Shown piece by piece: positions 41,496 through 49,295 of a stretch of 54,152 nt of DNA. The stretch's first letter is position 1, and the number at the start of each line of letters is the position of its first letter. A program made the position numbers and the translations under genes. The stretch comes from JBBITW01 sp037440525 (GTDB lineage Bacteria; Desulfobacterota; BSN033; UBA1163): contig JBBITW010000004.1 in the NCBI GenBank assembly GCA_037440525.1, forward strand, positions 1-54,152, written 5' to 3'. The notes under the pieces were generated by a model. It did not search any database and was not told where the DNA came from. It saw only the letters and a list, made by a program, of their open reading frames with translations.

Positions 41496-42448
41496 TTTTT
41501 CGAGCCTTCCTGAATTTCCCCAAACTGCACATCGTTCTTAAGTAAGTTTAACTGTAAGGGTTTTTTTATTATAGAATATTTCCCTTGCCCTCCCCCTGGT
41601 AATTTCGGATTGTATATCGGCCTATCCATGGGTCTTGTTGCCAGTTGTCCACTTGATGCAAGCAATATCCTCTGCTTCCCCACTTTAATGTAATCGGGTA
41701 TGATTTCTGCTCCAACAGCTCTTCGTCCATGCTTAATAGCCGCTACAGCAGTTGTTCCTACACCCATGAATGGGTCAAGAACCCAATCATCTTTATCTGT
41801 CATTGATAAGATTAACCTTTCAACTAACTCTACAGGAAATTGACAAGGATGGATCGTTTTCTCTGGATGATTGCTTTTTACATTGGGGATTTCCCATAAA
41901 TCACCTGGATTTTTCCCCAATGGATTACAGGAATATTCTCCCTTTTTCGGCCCTTTGAAATATTTCTTACCGGGGTATTTTTGTGGCACCCTAACCAAAT
42001 CCAAATTGAATTTATATTTTTCTGATTTTGTAAACCAATTGATTGTCTCATATCTACCAGAGAATCTCCTTGAACAATGCAAGCCATGTTCGAAGTGCCA
42101 AATTATGCGATTTCTCAGTTTCAATCCCATTTCTTTAAAAATTGGGTATAAAGCCGTATCGAGGGGGATAATTTCACCGTTATTTACATAATTACCAACC
42201 TGCCAACAAATGTGTCCATTCTCTTTAAGAACTCTGTAACACTCCTTTATTATGGTGCTCTGCTGTTCTAAATAAGTCTCAAGATTAACCTTCTTTTCAT
42301 AAGGTTTTCCAATATTATAGGGAGGGGAAGTTACTACAAGTTGGATTGTATTATCAGGTATCTCAGTTAATAAGTCACGGCAATCCCCTTCAAAGAAAAC
42401 AACAATTTCCTTCTTATCAAAATGTTTTGCAATAATTATTTCTTTCAT
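41492..42448 (-). CDS. DNA (cytosine-N4-specific) methyltransferase of the restriction-modification pair
   Basis: The 318-residue enzyme protects the target site. The catalytic motif is SPPY at residues 41-44 in VVTSPPYNIG, typical for N4-cytosine rather than N6-adenine (DPPY) enzymes, which agrees with M.BglII. The SAM-binding motif LDPFMGVGTTAVAAI comes late (about 235), so motif order is the beta class. A GKNPGDLWEIPN segment is the usual end of the target-recognition region. It is transcribed just ahead of the endonuclease with a four-base overlap. The upstream gap to the TIGR04076 gene is AT-rich. Confidence 0.88.
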   Translation of the reverse strand: MKEIIIAKHFDKKEIVVFFEGDCRDLLTEIPDNTIQLVVTSPPYNIGKPYEKKVNLETYLEQQSTIIKECYRVLKENGHICWQVGNYVNNGEIIPLDTALYPIFKEMGLKLRNRIIWHFEHGLHCSRRFSGRYETINWFTKSEKYKFNLDLVRVPQKYPGKKYFKGPKKGEYSCNPLGKNPGDLWEIPNVKSNHPEKTIHPCQFPVELVERLILSMTDKDDWVLDPFMGVGTTAVAAIKHGRRAVGAEIIPDYIKVGKQRILLASSGQLATRPMDRPIYNPKLPGGGQGKYSIIKKPLQLNLLKNDVQFGEIQEGSKK

Positions 42449-42609
42449 AATTCTCTGTATGCGAAATTATAATTTTATTATTAAAGGTTTTAAACGGTTA
42501 AACCCGCATTTGAAATATTCAGTTTCACTTCTGAAATATTATAGCGGATATCATTTTTATATTAATAATAAGATATAAATGTGTCAATATGAAAACTTTT
42601 AAAATTATT

Positions 42610-42897
42610 TCATTCTTTTATCCTTCGGAGCTCCATAATTACTGGATTAAACGGATCAGGACAGGCAATGGTTGTTTTATCTTTATTTTCTTCCCATGGA
42701 TATTCTCCTCCATGCCTCAGAACACGCCATGAAGGAAAAATTGCATGAAATGCAGATGGACAAAGAGCCCTTGGATCTCCAGACATCCCTAAGGTGAAAT
42801 CCTGGCTCAGGTCAAACTCCTGACCTTCAAAATGTTTGGCAGCACAGCTTCCTTTAACTGAAATGACCTTTAAAATAACCTTTTCTGGATTTGCCAT
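42610..42897 (-). CDS. TIGR04076 family protein
   Basis: The 95-residue protein matches the TIGR04076 family as I remember it: KVISVKGSCAAKHFEGQEFDL near residues 11-31, GDPRALCPSAFHAIFPSWRVLR near 41-62, and a late CPDPFNPVIMELRR. The three conserved Cys (18, 46 and about 79) suggest metal or redox chemistry, but no function is established. GGAGG lies ahead of the ATG. Upstream on the same strand, 35 bases away, is a 53-codon frame with an internal TGA that may be cotranscribed. Confidence 0.82.
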   Translation of the reverse strand: MANPEKVILKVISVKGSCAAKHFEGQEFDLSQDFTLGMSGDPRALCPSAFHAIFPSWRVLRHGGEYPWEENKDKTTIACPDPFNPVIMELRRIKE

Positions 42898-42932
42898 AAA
42901 AAAGACCTCCTTTCAATTATGATTTATTTGCC

Positions 42933-43094
42933 TTAACCTAAGGCAATGATTAACCCAAAGAGAGCACCAAGTGCCACGCTCACGTAAGGGTTACATGTTA
43001 AGGCTCAAGAACTTCCGATATTCCTGCTAAGGTAACTTAAAACATATCCTCCAGAGCCACCCATTAATATGTATAAAAATACTTTAAGTACCAT
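42933..43094 (-). CDS. Small membrane protein with in-frame TGA (candidate selenoprotein or broken gene)
   Basis: Reading from ATG 43094, with AAAGGAG eight bases ahead, gives MVLKVFLYILMGGSGGYVL then 10 more codons, a TGA at 43007-43005 (codon 30), and 23 further codons ending in TAA (42935-42933). Around the TGA the sequence is G-S-S-(TGA)-A-L-T-C-N-P-Y-V-S, and then VALGALFGLIIALG, a second membrane helix. Small two-helix proteins of the DUF6132 kind have, as I recall, G-x-C-P-(I/L)-T-S-N-P-Y here, so TGA stands exactly where Cys is expected. A hairpin CATGTAA/TTACGTG lies about 10 bases after TGA but its CCC loop lacks the usual G/U. Selenocysteine or nonsense mutation; both fit. Confidence 0.45.
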
Positions 43095-43306
43095 AGGAAT
43101 CTCCTTTTAGGATTGTAAAATTGAAGATTTAATTCATTTTCCCAATTTATTATAACCTATTATTTTAGAATCTTCAGAGATGGCTAAATTTTTTCGCTAT
43201 GGCACTTTAGAGATTTCAAATTATTAAAGTCGCTCAGTATAATAAACGATAAATAAGTGAAATAATTAAATAAATTATAAATATTATAATAATTATAATT
43301 TTTTTC

Positions 43307-43342
43307 TTGACAAATTTTTCTGCCCTGGTATAAAATAGGGCA
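43307..43342 (+). promoter_or_regulatory. Promoter and inverted repeat of the FadR-type regulator
   Basis: -35 TTGACA (43307-43312), 16-base spacer, -10 TATAAA (43329-43334). TGCCCT (43321-43326) and AGGGCA (43337-43342) form an inverted repeat around the -10, well placed as an autorepression operator. A start near 43341 would leave almost no leader for the earliest ATG (43345), supporting the later start at 43378. Confidence 0.6.
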
Positions 43343-43377
43343 AAATGCAAGGAATCAAAGGGATGAAAGAGGTCTCA

Positions 43378-44157
43378 ATGTTCAAATCAGCCAGGTCAAA
43401 TAAAATTTCTGAACATATCATCGAACAAGTCCGAAAGGCAATCTTTGAAGGGAAATTAAAGCCGGGGGATAAGCTACCTCCTGAAAAGGAATTGATGAAA
43501 AATTTTAATGTAAGCAAAGCAACCCTAAGAGAAGCTTTACGTTCCTTAGAGGTATTGGGTTTTTTAGAAATTCGGAAAGGTGTCTCTGGAGGGGCATTTG
43601 TTACAGAAGTTGATATGAAAAAAGCAAGGGACTCTTTCATTAATTTCCTTCATTTCAAGAATCTTTCCATAAAAGATTTAACCGAAGTCCGCCTCCTCTT
43701 AGAGTCACACATTGCGGAAAAAGCTGCACTCGCTATTACCGAGGATGATTTAAGTAGATTAAAAAAGTTAATCGAAGAATGTGAATATGTTTTAAAACAT
43801 GACATCCCAATTGAACATAGAAAGAATGAGATTGAATTTCATCGAATTATTGGTAGTGTATCAGGAAACCCCATCCTGATGTTTATTCTCGATTTTGTTG
43901 AGAACCTTCTCATCGATACAAAAGAGATCTTACAACCTGGCAAAGAATTCTCACAGCGAGTATTAAATGCCCACAAACGTATTTATAAAGCTTTATCTGA
44001 GAGGGACAGTAAAAAAGTCCGCCAAGAGATGATCAAACACGTAAAAGAAGTAGAAAGAGACCTCATAGCTCTTCAGCAAAAAAGAGGCATAGAACACATG
44101 GATATTCAAAGGGTGTCGAAAAGGGAACATTTCCCTTTAAGAACAATGGAGGTTTAA
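43378..44157 (+). CDS. FadR/GntR-family transcriptional regulator (FCD domain)
   Basis: From ATG 43378 (AAGAGG upstream) it has 259 residues beginning MFKSARSNKISEHIIEQVRK, the usual family start; the frame opens 33 bases earlier. The GntR winged helix covers about 5-75: GKLKPGDKLPPEKELMKNF, NVSKATLREALRSLEVLGFLE. The FCD effector domain (about 95-235) has the metal-type residues EVRLLLESHIAEKAA, FHRIIGSVSGNP and NAHKRIYKAL with conserved His. It precedes the ABC importer and dehydrogenase genes on the same strand by 250 bases and likely controls them in response to their substrate, an inference. An inverted repeat overlaps its own -10. Confidence 0.88.
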   Translation: MFKSARSNKISEHIIEQVRKAIFEGKLKPGDKLPPEKELMKNFNVSKATLREALRSLEVLGFLEIRKGVSGGAFVTEVDMKKARDSFINFLHFKNLSIKDLTEVRLLLESHIAEKAALAITEDDLSRLKKLIEECEYVLKHDIPIEHRKNEIEFHRIIGSVSGNPILMFILDFVENLLIDTKEILQPGKEFSQRVLNAHKRIYKALSERDSKKVRQEMIKHVKEVERDLIALQQKRGIEHMDIQRVSKREHFPLRTMEV

Positions 44158-44406
44158 GATTCTCCAATAGAAAAGAAGTATTCATTAGTGAAAACTCGGG
44201 ATAAAAATTCCTAAGGAATGTGTTTGGTAAGGAATGAAGGTTAAAGGCCAAATTATAGCTAAAATAGCTGAAAGGGGGTGATAGAAAAGATTTAAAGAGA
44301 TCGTAAAGAATAATGGAGTTAATTGGAGGTTAAGATCAGGTTTATGTGTAGAGAGTTTTTCAAACAACTTGAAAATTTTAAATTGTTATAGAGGGAGGTG
44401 AAGACC

Positions 44407-45663
44407 ATGAAATTAACGAAAAAAATAATATCGATAATAATTCCAATTGCAATAGCAGGAGTTGTTTTCTATATTCCTACAGTAACTGCTGCAAAACCAC
44501 TGAAAATTGGCCTCTTCGAACCTTTTACAGGAATGCCACTTAGTGCAGCTTTCTCTAAGGATGGATATGAACTTGCTATGTTGGATTGGGGTAAGGATAC
44601 AGCTGGAGGGAGAAAGATTGAACTACTTTATTATGATACAGAACTTAAACCAGAGATTGCGAAAAAGAAGGCAAGAGACGCTATATTAAAGGATGGGGTT
44701 GAAATCCTTATAGGTGAGGAAGCATCCTCTATTGAAATAACTCTGGGTATAGTCGCAAAAGAATCAGGTGCTTTCTGTGCGATAGGTAATGCTGTTGCAG
44801 ATTCTTTCACCATAGATAATTATTATAAAATTTATCCAAATGCTGTAGTTGCTGGAGGTTTTTCTACTAATCCAGTAAGAGGAATGGCCCTGTACATAAA
44901 AGATACTGCCCCACAGGGTGCTACCGTTACTGTTTTATCACCAAATTATGTATGGGGTTGGGATTGCTGGGATAGATTTAAAAAGGACATAAATAAGCTG
45001 AGACCAGATATTAAGATACTTCCAAAAGAAGCTGAAGCTTGGCCAAGGCTGGGTGAGAGAAACTTTGAGCCTTTTATAAGCTCTGTTTTGGCTAGAAAAC
45101 CTACTTATTTATTCTCTGCTCATTGGGGCGATGACGCAATAGCCGTCGTTAGACAAGCGAAAGCCATGGGAGCGTTCGAAAAGACAAAATGGATAATGTC
45201 CACAATGGCATGTGATGAATTTAGGGTGCTGGGTGCAAAGGACGCGATGAAAGGAGTTATATTTGGAGGATTTGGAGGTTATTGGTGGGAGGATCCAAAT
45301 CCTGTTATGCAAGATTTTGGAAAAAGGTGGTTTAAACGCTTTGGATATTACCCGGGTTATTCCAGTGCTACCGCTTATGCAGGTCTACATATAATACTTC
45401 AACTAATTGAAGCAACAAATGGATCCACAAAACCTGAAGATATTCTCAAAGTCATGTTCGATAGAAAGTGGGACTCGTTTGCTGGCAAAGTACCTATTAG
45501 AAAAATTGATCATCAACTGATGTTACCATACCAGGTTGGAGAAACAATGGTAATAGACCAACCACCTTATCATAGTCTTAAAAATATGAGAATATACTCT
45601 GGTGAAGAAGTATCACTTACCGCTGATGAACTTAACACTTTGAGGGCAGGAGTAAAAAAATAA
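44407..45663 (+). CDS. Branched-chain-type ABC transporter, substrate-binding protein
   Basis: A periplasmic binding protein of the LivJ/UrtA type, 418 residues from ATG 44407 (GGGAGGTG upstream; a GTG nine bases earlier is less likely). The signal peptide MKLTKKIISIIIPIAIAG continues to cleavage after TVTAA (about 29). The mature part starts KPLKIGLFEPFTG and has DTELKPEIAKKKARDAI and SSATAYAGLHIILQLIEATNG, typical of the two-lobe fold. The ligand is unknown; these proteins take up amino acids, urea, amides or aromatic acids. It is separated from the permease genes by a strong hairpin, as often found where more binding protein than permease is needed. Confidence 0.88.
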   Translation: MKLTKKIISIIIPIAIAGVVFYIPTVTAAKPLKIGLFEPFTGMPLSAAFSKDGYELAMLDWGKDTAGGRKIELLYYDTELKPEIAKKKARDAILKDGVEILIGEEASSIEITLGIVAKESGAFCAIGNAVADSFTIDNYYKIYPNAVVAGGFSTNPVRGMALYIKDTAPQGATVTVLSPNYVWGWDCWDRFKKDINKLRPDIKILPKEAEAWPRLGERNFEPFISSVLARKPTYLFSAHWGDDAIAVVRQAKAMGAFEKTKWIMSTMACDEFRVLGAKDAMKGVIFGGFGGYWWEDPNPVMQDFGKRWFKRFGYYPGYSSATAYAGLHIILQLIEATNGSTKPEDILKVMFDRKWDSFAGKVPIRKIDHQLMLPYQVGETMVIDQPPYHSLKNMRIYSGEEVSLTADELNTLRAGVKK

Positions 45664-45679
45664 TACGAGACGCCAAAGG

Positions 45680-45721
45680 CCAAGCATAGCTCCTTTCTAA
45701 AAGAGGGGGAGCTATGCTTGG
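45680..45721 (+). terminator. Strong hairpin between binding-protein and permease genes
   Basis: CCAAGCATAGCTCC (45680-45693) pairs perfectly with GGAGCTATGCTTGG (45708-45721), a 14-base-pair stem with a 14-base loop. No T-run follows, so rather than a full terminator it probably lowers read-through or protects the upstream mRNA end, giving more binding protein than membrane parts. Confidence 0.7.
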
Positions 45722-45750
45722 TTCAATACTTACTTGCGAGATAATATTTT

Positions 45751-46647
45751 ATGGAAGATATTGCAATTCAATTATTGTTTGGGCTAGCCAGAGGATCTAC
45801 CCTTTTTTTAGTTGCTGTGGGATTGACGCTTATTTATGGTATGCTTAACGTCCTAAATTTTGCCCATGGTGTCCTATTTATGCTTGGGGGTTTTTTTTCA
45901 GTTTCTCTACTGAGCCTGCTTGGCCATTCCCAGCTCACTTTGTGGATAATACTTTTAATAATGGCACCTTTTTTTGTAACTTTAGTTGGTATCGGTTTTA
46001 AATTTTGGTTAATACCTGTCGTGAAAGGACCGCGAGAAATTACTGAAGTAAAGACGCTTATCTTCACAATCGGGATTGCAATGATATTTTCTGCTTTAGC
46101 GAGGACAGTGTGGGGAGCAGATGTTTACTCTTTCATTAAGCCATCATTAATAGCAGGCAATATTAATGTTTTAGGCCGGGCTATTCCAGCTTATGATTTT
46201 CTCCTTTTTGGCCTTGGGTTAGGAATAGGTCTATTTCTAATTTTTTTATTTTTCAAAACACCAACTGGAGTTCTCACTAGAGCTTATGCATTTGATGAAA
46301 GAATTGCATCTGCAATGGGTGTAGATACAGGTCGACTTTCCCTTATAATGTTTGCATTAGGAAGCTTTTTGGCAGGGCTTGGAGGTAGTTTAAACGCTTT
46401 AGTAGGTACTGTTGAGTTTCTTACATGGAAAAAAATAATATTAGAAGCATTTATTGTTGCAATCATAGGGGGACTGGGAAGTTTTCGTGGTGTATTAATC
46501 GGTGCCTTTCTTATAGGAATAATCGAATCTCTTGTTATTTTCTTTTTTGCACGCTTTGGACCCTGGATTAGTTGGATAGCTATTTATATAGTTTTTGTTA
46601 TTGTATTAATATTCAGACCGAAGGGGATTTTTGGTGGAAGGTTTTAG
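45751..46647 (+). CDS. livH: Branched-chain-type ABC transporter, permease LivH
   Basis: The 298-residue integral membrane protein has about eight helices. It shows GLARGSTLFLVAVGLTLIYG (about 11-30) then MLNVLNFAHG and the later GVDTGRLSLIMFALGSFLAGLGG, family signatures of the LivH/BraD permeases. It pairs with LivM to form the channel. It follows the hairpin and overlaps the next permease by 14 bases. The substrate is set by the binding protein. Confidence 0.9.
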   Translation: MEDIAIQLLFGLARGSTLFLVAVGLTLIYGMLNVLNFAHGVLFMLGGFFSVSLLSLLGHSQLTLWIILLIMAPFFVTLVGIGFKFWLIPVVKGPREITEVKTLIFTIGIAMIFSALARTVWGADVYSFIKPSLIAGNINVLGRAIPAYDFLLFGLGLGIGLFLIFLFFKTPTGVLTRAYAFDERIASAMGVDTGRLSLIMFALGSFLAGLGGSLNALVGTVEFLTWKKIILEAFIVAIIGGLGSFRGVLIGAFLIGIIESLVIFFFARFGPWISWIAIYIVFVIVLIFRPKGIFGGRF

Positions 46648-47581
46648 GAAGTTTACAAAAAAATTTCCTCAATTGTTCTTATGGATTATTTTAGCAGCCC
46701 TTTTGCTATTATTACCAACATTTCTCCCACTATATTATCTCATCCACACTATTGATGTTATCATTATAATTTTATTCGCAGTAAGTTTTAATTTGCTTTA
46801 TGGATATATGAAAGAAATTTCCTTTGGGCATGCAGGGTTTTTTGGATTAGGTGCATATACAATGGTTGTCTTAACAAAATACACCCAAGTTAATCTGTTC
46901 ACTGCTATGTTGATTGGTATGTTATTCGTATTGCTTTACGCTCTTCTTGTATCCCCTCTGGTTACAAGGCTATCAGGAATCTTTTTCGCCTTATGTAGCC
47001 TCGCATTTGGAGAGTTTATAGCAATCGTAGTGTGGTCAAGCAGAACACTCGGTGGAGATGTTGGATTACATTTTAGTATAATTACTTTACGAGAAATGAA
47101 GGTCTTTTACTATATTGTGCTCGCAATCGCATCTATTTGTATAATTATGATGTATAAAATTGTTAATTCCCCATTTAGTTTGGCTATAAGAGCTATAGGT
47201 GATAATATGAGTCGTGTTAAATGCATAGGGATTAAGGTGTCGAGATATAGGATAGCCATCTTTATAATATCAGCATTTTTTACAGGAATCGCAGGGTTAC
47301 TTTATTCCATTTTACATGGAATTGTGCATCCAAGAATTGCAAGTTGGGAAATGGTAACAAGTCCTCTTGTTGGGACTCTGCTTGGTGGGGCAGAAATTTT
47401 CAGTGGCCCCATTATTGGCACTGCAATTTATTACACTATTTATTGGCAAATAGGTGAAATTACATCTTATTGGGAGTATTTCACAGGTGCATTAATAATT
47501 ATTCTCGTTATATTTCTCCCGAAAGGTATTATGCCCACTTTTCTCACCCTATTGAAGCAAAAACTTAAAAAAGAACCATGA
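46634..47581 (+). CDS. livM: Branched-chain-type ABC transporter, permease LivM
   Basis: The second permease, about 315 residues with some nine hydrophobic helices. Signatures are NLLYGYMKEISFGHAGFFGLGAY in its middle part and RAIGDNMSRVKCIGIKVSRYR (about 194-214), the ATPase-contact loop. I choose GTG 46634, seven bases after GGGG; TTG 46631 opens the same frame. It overlaps livH by 14 bases. Its stop overlaps a 27-codon frame of unknown meaning. Confidence 0.88.
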   Translation: MEGFRKFTKKFPQLFLWIILAALLLLLPTFLPLYYLIHTIDVIIIILFAVSFNLLYGYMKEISFGHAGFFGLGAYTMVVLTKYTQVNLFTAMLIGMLFVLLYALLVSPLVTRLSGIFFALCSLAFGEFIAIVVWSSRTLGGDVGLHFSIITLREMKVFYYIVLAIASICIIMMYKIVNSPFSLAIRAIGDNMSRVKCIGIKVSRYRIAIFIISAFFTGIAGLLYSILHGIVHPRIASWEMVTSPLVGTLLGGAEIFSGPIIGTAIYYTIYWQIGEITSYWEYFTGALIIILVIFLPKGIMPTFLTLLKQKLKKEP

Positions 47582-47661
47582 TAAAAATTTGGCTGCAAAT
47601 TTTATTAATGTTGTCTTTAATAAAAACTTATCTTGTTTATGCAGGTTGTATCAATAGCTGA
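47578..47661 (+). CDS. Very small leader-like ORF between livM and livG
   Basis: A 27-codon frame begins with ATG overlapping the livM stop (ATGA) and reads MIKIWLQILLMLSLIKTYL then V-Y-A-G-C-I-N-S. It is hydrophobic with a Cys after Y-A-G, like an incomplete lipoprotein signal (the lipobox -3 position is Tyr). It has no clear ribosome site except by coupling. It may be a small membrane peptide, a remnant or chance. Confidence 0.25.
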   Translation: MIKIWLQILLMLSLIKTYLVYAGCINS

Positions 47662-47685
47662 TAATTCAAGGAAAAGGTTGATACA

Positions 47686-48423
47686 ATGAGAGAAGTATTA
47701 AAAGGGATAAATCTTAGAAAAAGTTTTGGAGGGGTTCATGCAGTTGATAATGTTAGTCTTGAATTCAAAGAAAATGAAGTCTGTTCAATAGTAGGGCCTA
47801 ATGGTGCGGGGAAGACTACCTTAATAAATGTGCTGACTGATTTCATACCACTTGACGCTGGAAGACTTTATTTTATGGATGAAGACATATCACACTTGTC
47901 CGAAATAGGGAGAATAAAATTAGGGATTGCACGGAGTTTCCAGACACCAGCTTTATTTGAGAATTTAACAGCTATTGATAACTTAAGATTGGCAATTTTT
48001 GCTCGGATTGGAAAAAGTGGCCTACTCTTTAAAGATTATAGAAACTACACGCAGGTGTCAAGTGAAAGTATTGAGCTACTGGAGAAATTTAAAATCCCAA
48101 AAGATCGATTAGCAAAAGAATTCTCGCAAGGCCAAAGAAAACTACTTGATGTAGCAATCGCTCTTGCTTTAAAGCCGAAAGTCCTTTTTTTGGATGAACC
48201 AACTTCTGGCGTTAGTTCACAGGAAAAGCATGATATTATTAAAAGCATATTGAATGTTCAGAAGGAAAATAAACTAACAATAATAATGGTTGAACACGAC
48301 TTTGATATAGCTGAATATGCCTCAAGAACAATGGTTATGTATGAGGGAAAGGTAATAGGTGAAGGGAATCTCAATGAACTGCTTAAAGATTCCAAAATTA
48401 AAAACATTCTTTTAGGGAAATAA
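47686..48423 (+). CDS. livG: Branched-chain-type ABC transporter, ATPase LivG
   Basis: The 245-residue ATPase has Walker A VGPNGAGKTTLINVLT (about 36-51), Q-loop RSFQTPALFENLT, signature FSQGQRKLLDVAIAL (about 145-159), Walker B VLFLDEPTSGV (about 166-176) and H-loop IIMVEHDFDIAEYA. The signature departs from the usual LSxGxxR only mildly. It starts 104 bases after livM and is followed by livF after three bases. Function: energises the importer with LivF. Confidence 0.9.
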   Translation: MREVLKGINLRKSFGGVHAVDNVSLEFKENEVCSIVGPNGAGKTTLINVLTDFIPLDAGRLYFMDEDISHLSEIGRIKLGIARSFQTPALFENLTAIDNLRLAIFARIGKSGLLFKDYRNYTQVSSESIELLEKFKIPKDRLAKEFSQGQRKLLDVAIALALKPKVLFLDEPTSGVSSQEKHDIIKSILNVQKENKLTIIMVEHDFDIAEYASRTMVMYEGKVIGEGNLNELLKDSKIKNILLGK

Positions 48424-48426
48424 GAT

Positions 48427-49065
48427 ATGTTAAAGATTGAAAAACTAAACGTTTATAGAGGTTATATACATGCCAATATAGATATATCTTTGGAGATAAA
48501 AAAAGGGGAGATGGTTGGGATTTTTGGCTCAAATGGTGCTGGTAAGACAACATTGCTCCAAAGTATTATGGGGTTGGTTCCTGTTGAATCGGGATCTATC
48601 TATTACAATGGTTTAGAAATTACTGCCTTTCCTCCTTATAAAATAGCAAGGCTTGGGATAGGTTATGTCCCAGAAGATAGAAGATTAATTGGTGAATTGA
48701 GAGTTAAAGAAAATATACTAATTCCCTGTTGGGGTAAAAAGGTATCACAAAGGGTAAAATTCAATACTTTTGAAGAGATCTTCCCAGGGATTAAAAAATT
48801 ATATGGGAAAAGTGCTGAATTTTGCAGTGGCGGAGAACAAATGCTTATAGCTATTTTCAGGGCTTTATCTTCTGGACCAGAATTTTTGCTGTTAGATGAA
48901 TGTTTTGAAGGATTGGGTGGAGTAGCACGTGAATCTTGGAAGGAATATCTATCTCAAGAGAGAAAAAATGGATTAAGCGGCTTAATTACAGAATCAAATC
49001 GTGCCTTTTTAACATGGTGCGATAAATTATATCAAATCGAAAGAGGAATTTTAAAACCATTATAA
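48427..49065 (+). CDS. livF: Branched-chain-type ABC transporter, ATPase LivF (short, atypical)
   Basis: At 212 residues this ATPase is shorter than typical LivF (about 233). Walker A FGSNGAGKTTLLQSIMGL (about 33-50), GIGYVPEDRRLIGELRVKENI (about 76-96), signature FCSGGEQMLIAIFRALS (about 137-153) and Walker B FLLLDECFEGL (about 157-167) are present. CSGGEQ replaces the usual LSGGQQ and the C-terminal section after the Walker B is condensed. Lys and Glu for hydrolysis are kept, so it may still work with LivG. It is the last gene of the importer set. Confidence 0.85.
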   Translation: MLKIEKLNVYRGYIHANIDISLEIKKGEMVGIFGSNGAGKTTLLQSIMGLVPVESGSIYYNGLEITAFPPYKIARLGIGYVPEDRRLIGELRVKENILIPCWGKKVSQRVKFNTFEEIFPGIKKLYGKSAEFCSGGEQMLIAIFRALSSGPEFLLLDECFEGLGGVARESWKEYLSQERKNGLSGLITESNRAFLTWCDKLYQIERGILKPL

Positions 49066-49295
49066 TCTTAAGCTTATGTTAAGAAAAGTTTGCCTGTTAC
49101 CGATCAAGTTATGATCAAATCGTGGGCATTAAACTTTAATAAAATATTTACTGACCTGAGCCCAACAGAGACTCATTTGACAATTATAAAGATAACGCAA
49201 GATTGGAATTAAATGTTGTTTAAGATGAAAGATGGTTATTTTTATCATTCACATTCTTTAATACTATCCAGTTGATATTCATAGGGGAGGTTATT

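Larger units (their letters stand above)
42898..43377. other. Divergent region between the TIGR04076 group and the FadR-type gene
   Basis: Besides the TGA-containing frame (42933-43094) it holds an AT-rich stretch (43130-43300) and, near its end, the promoter and inverted repeat of the FadR-type gene. Nothing else was recognised. Confidence 0.4.
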
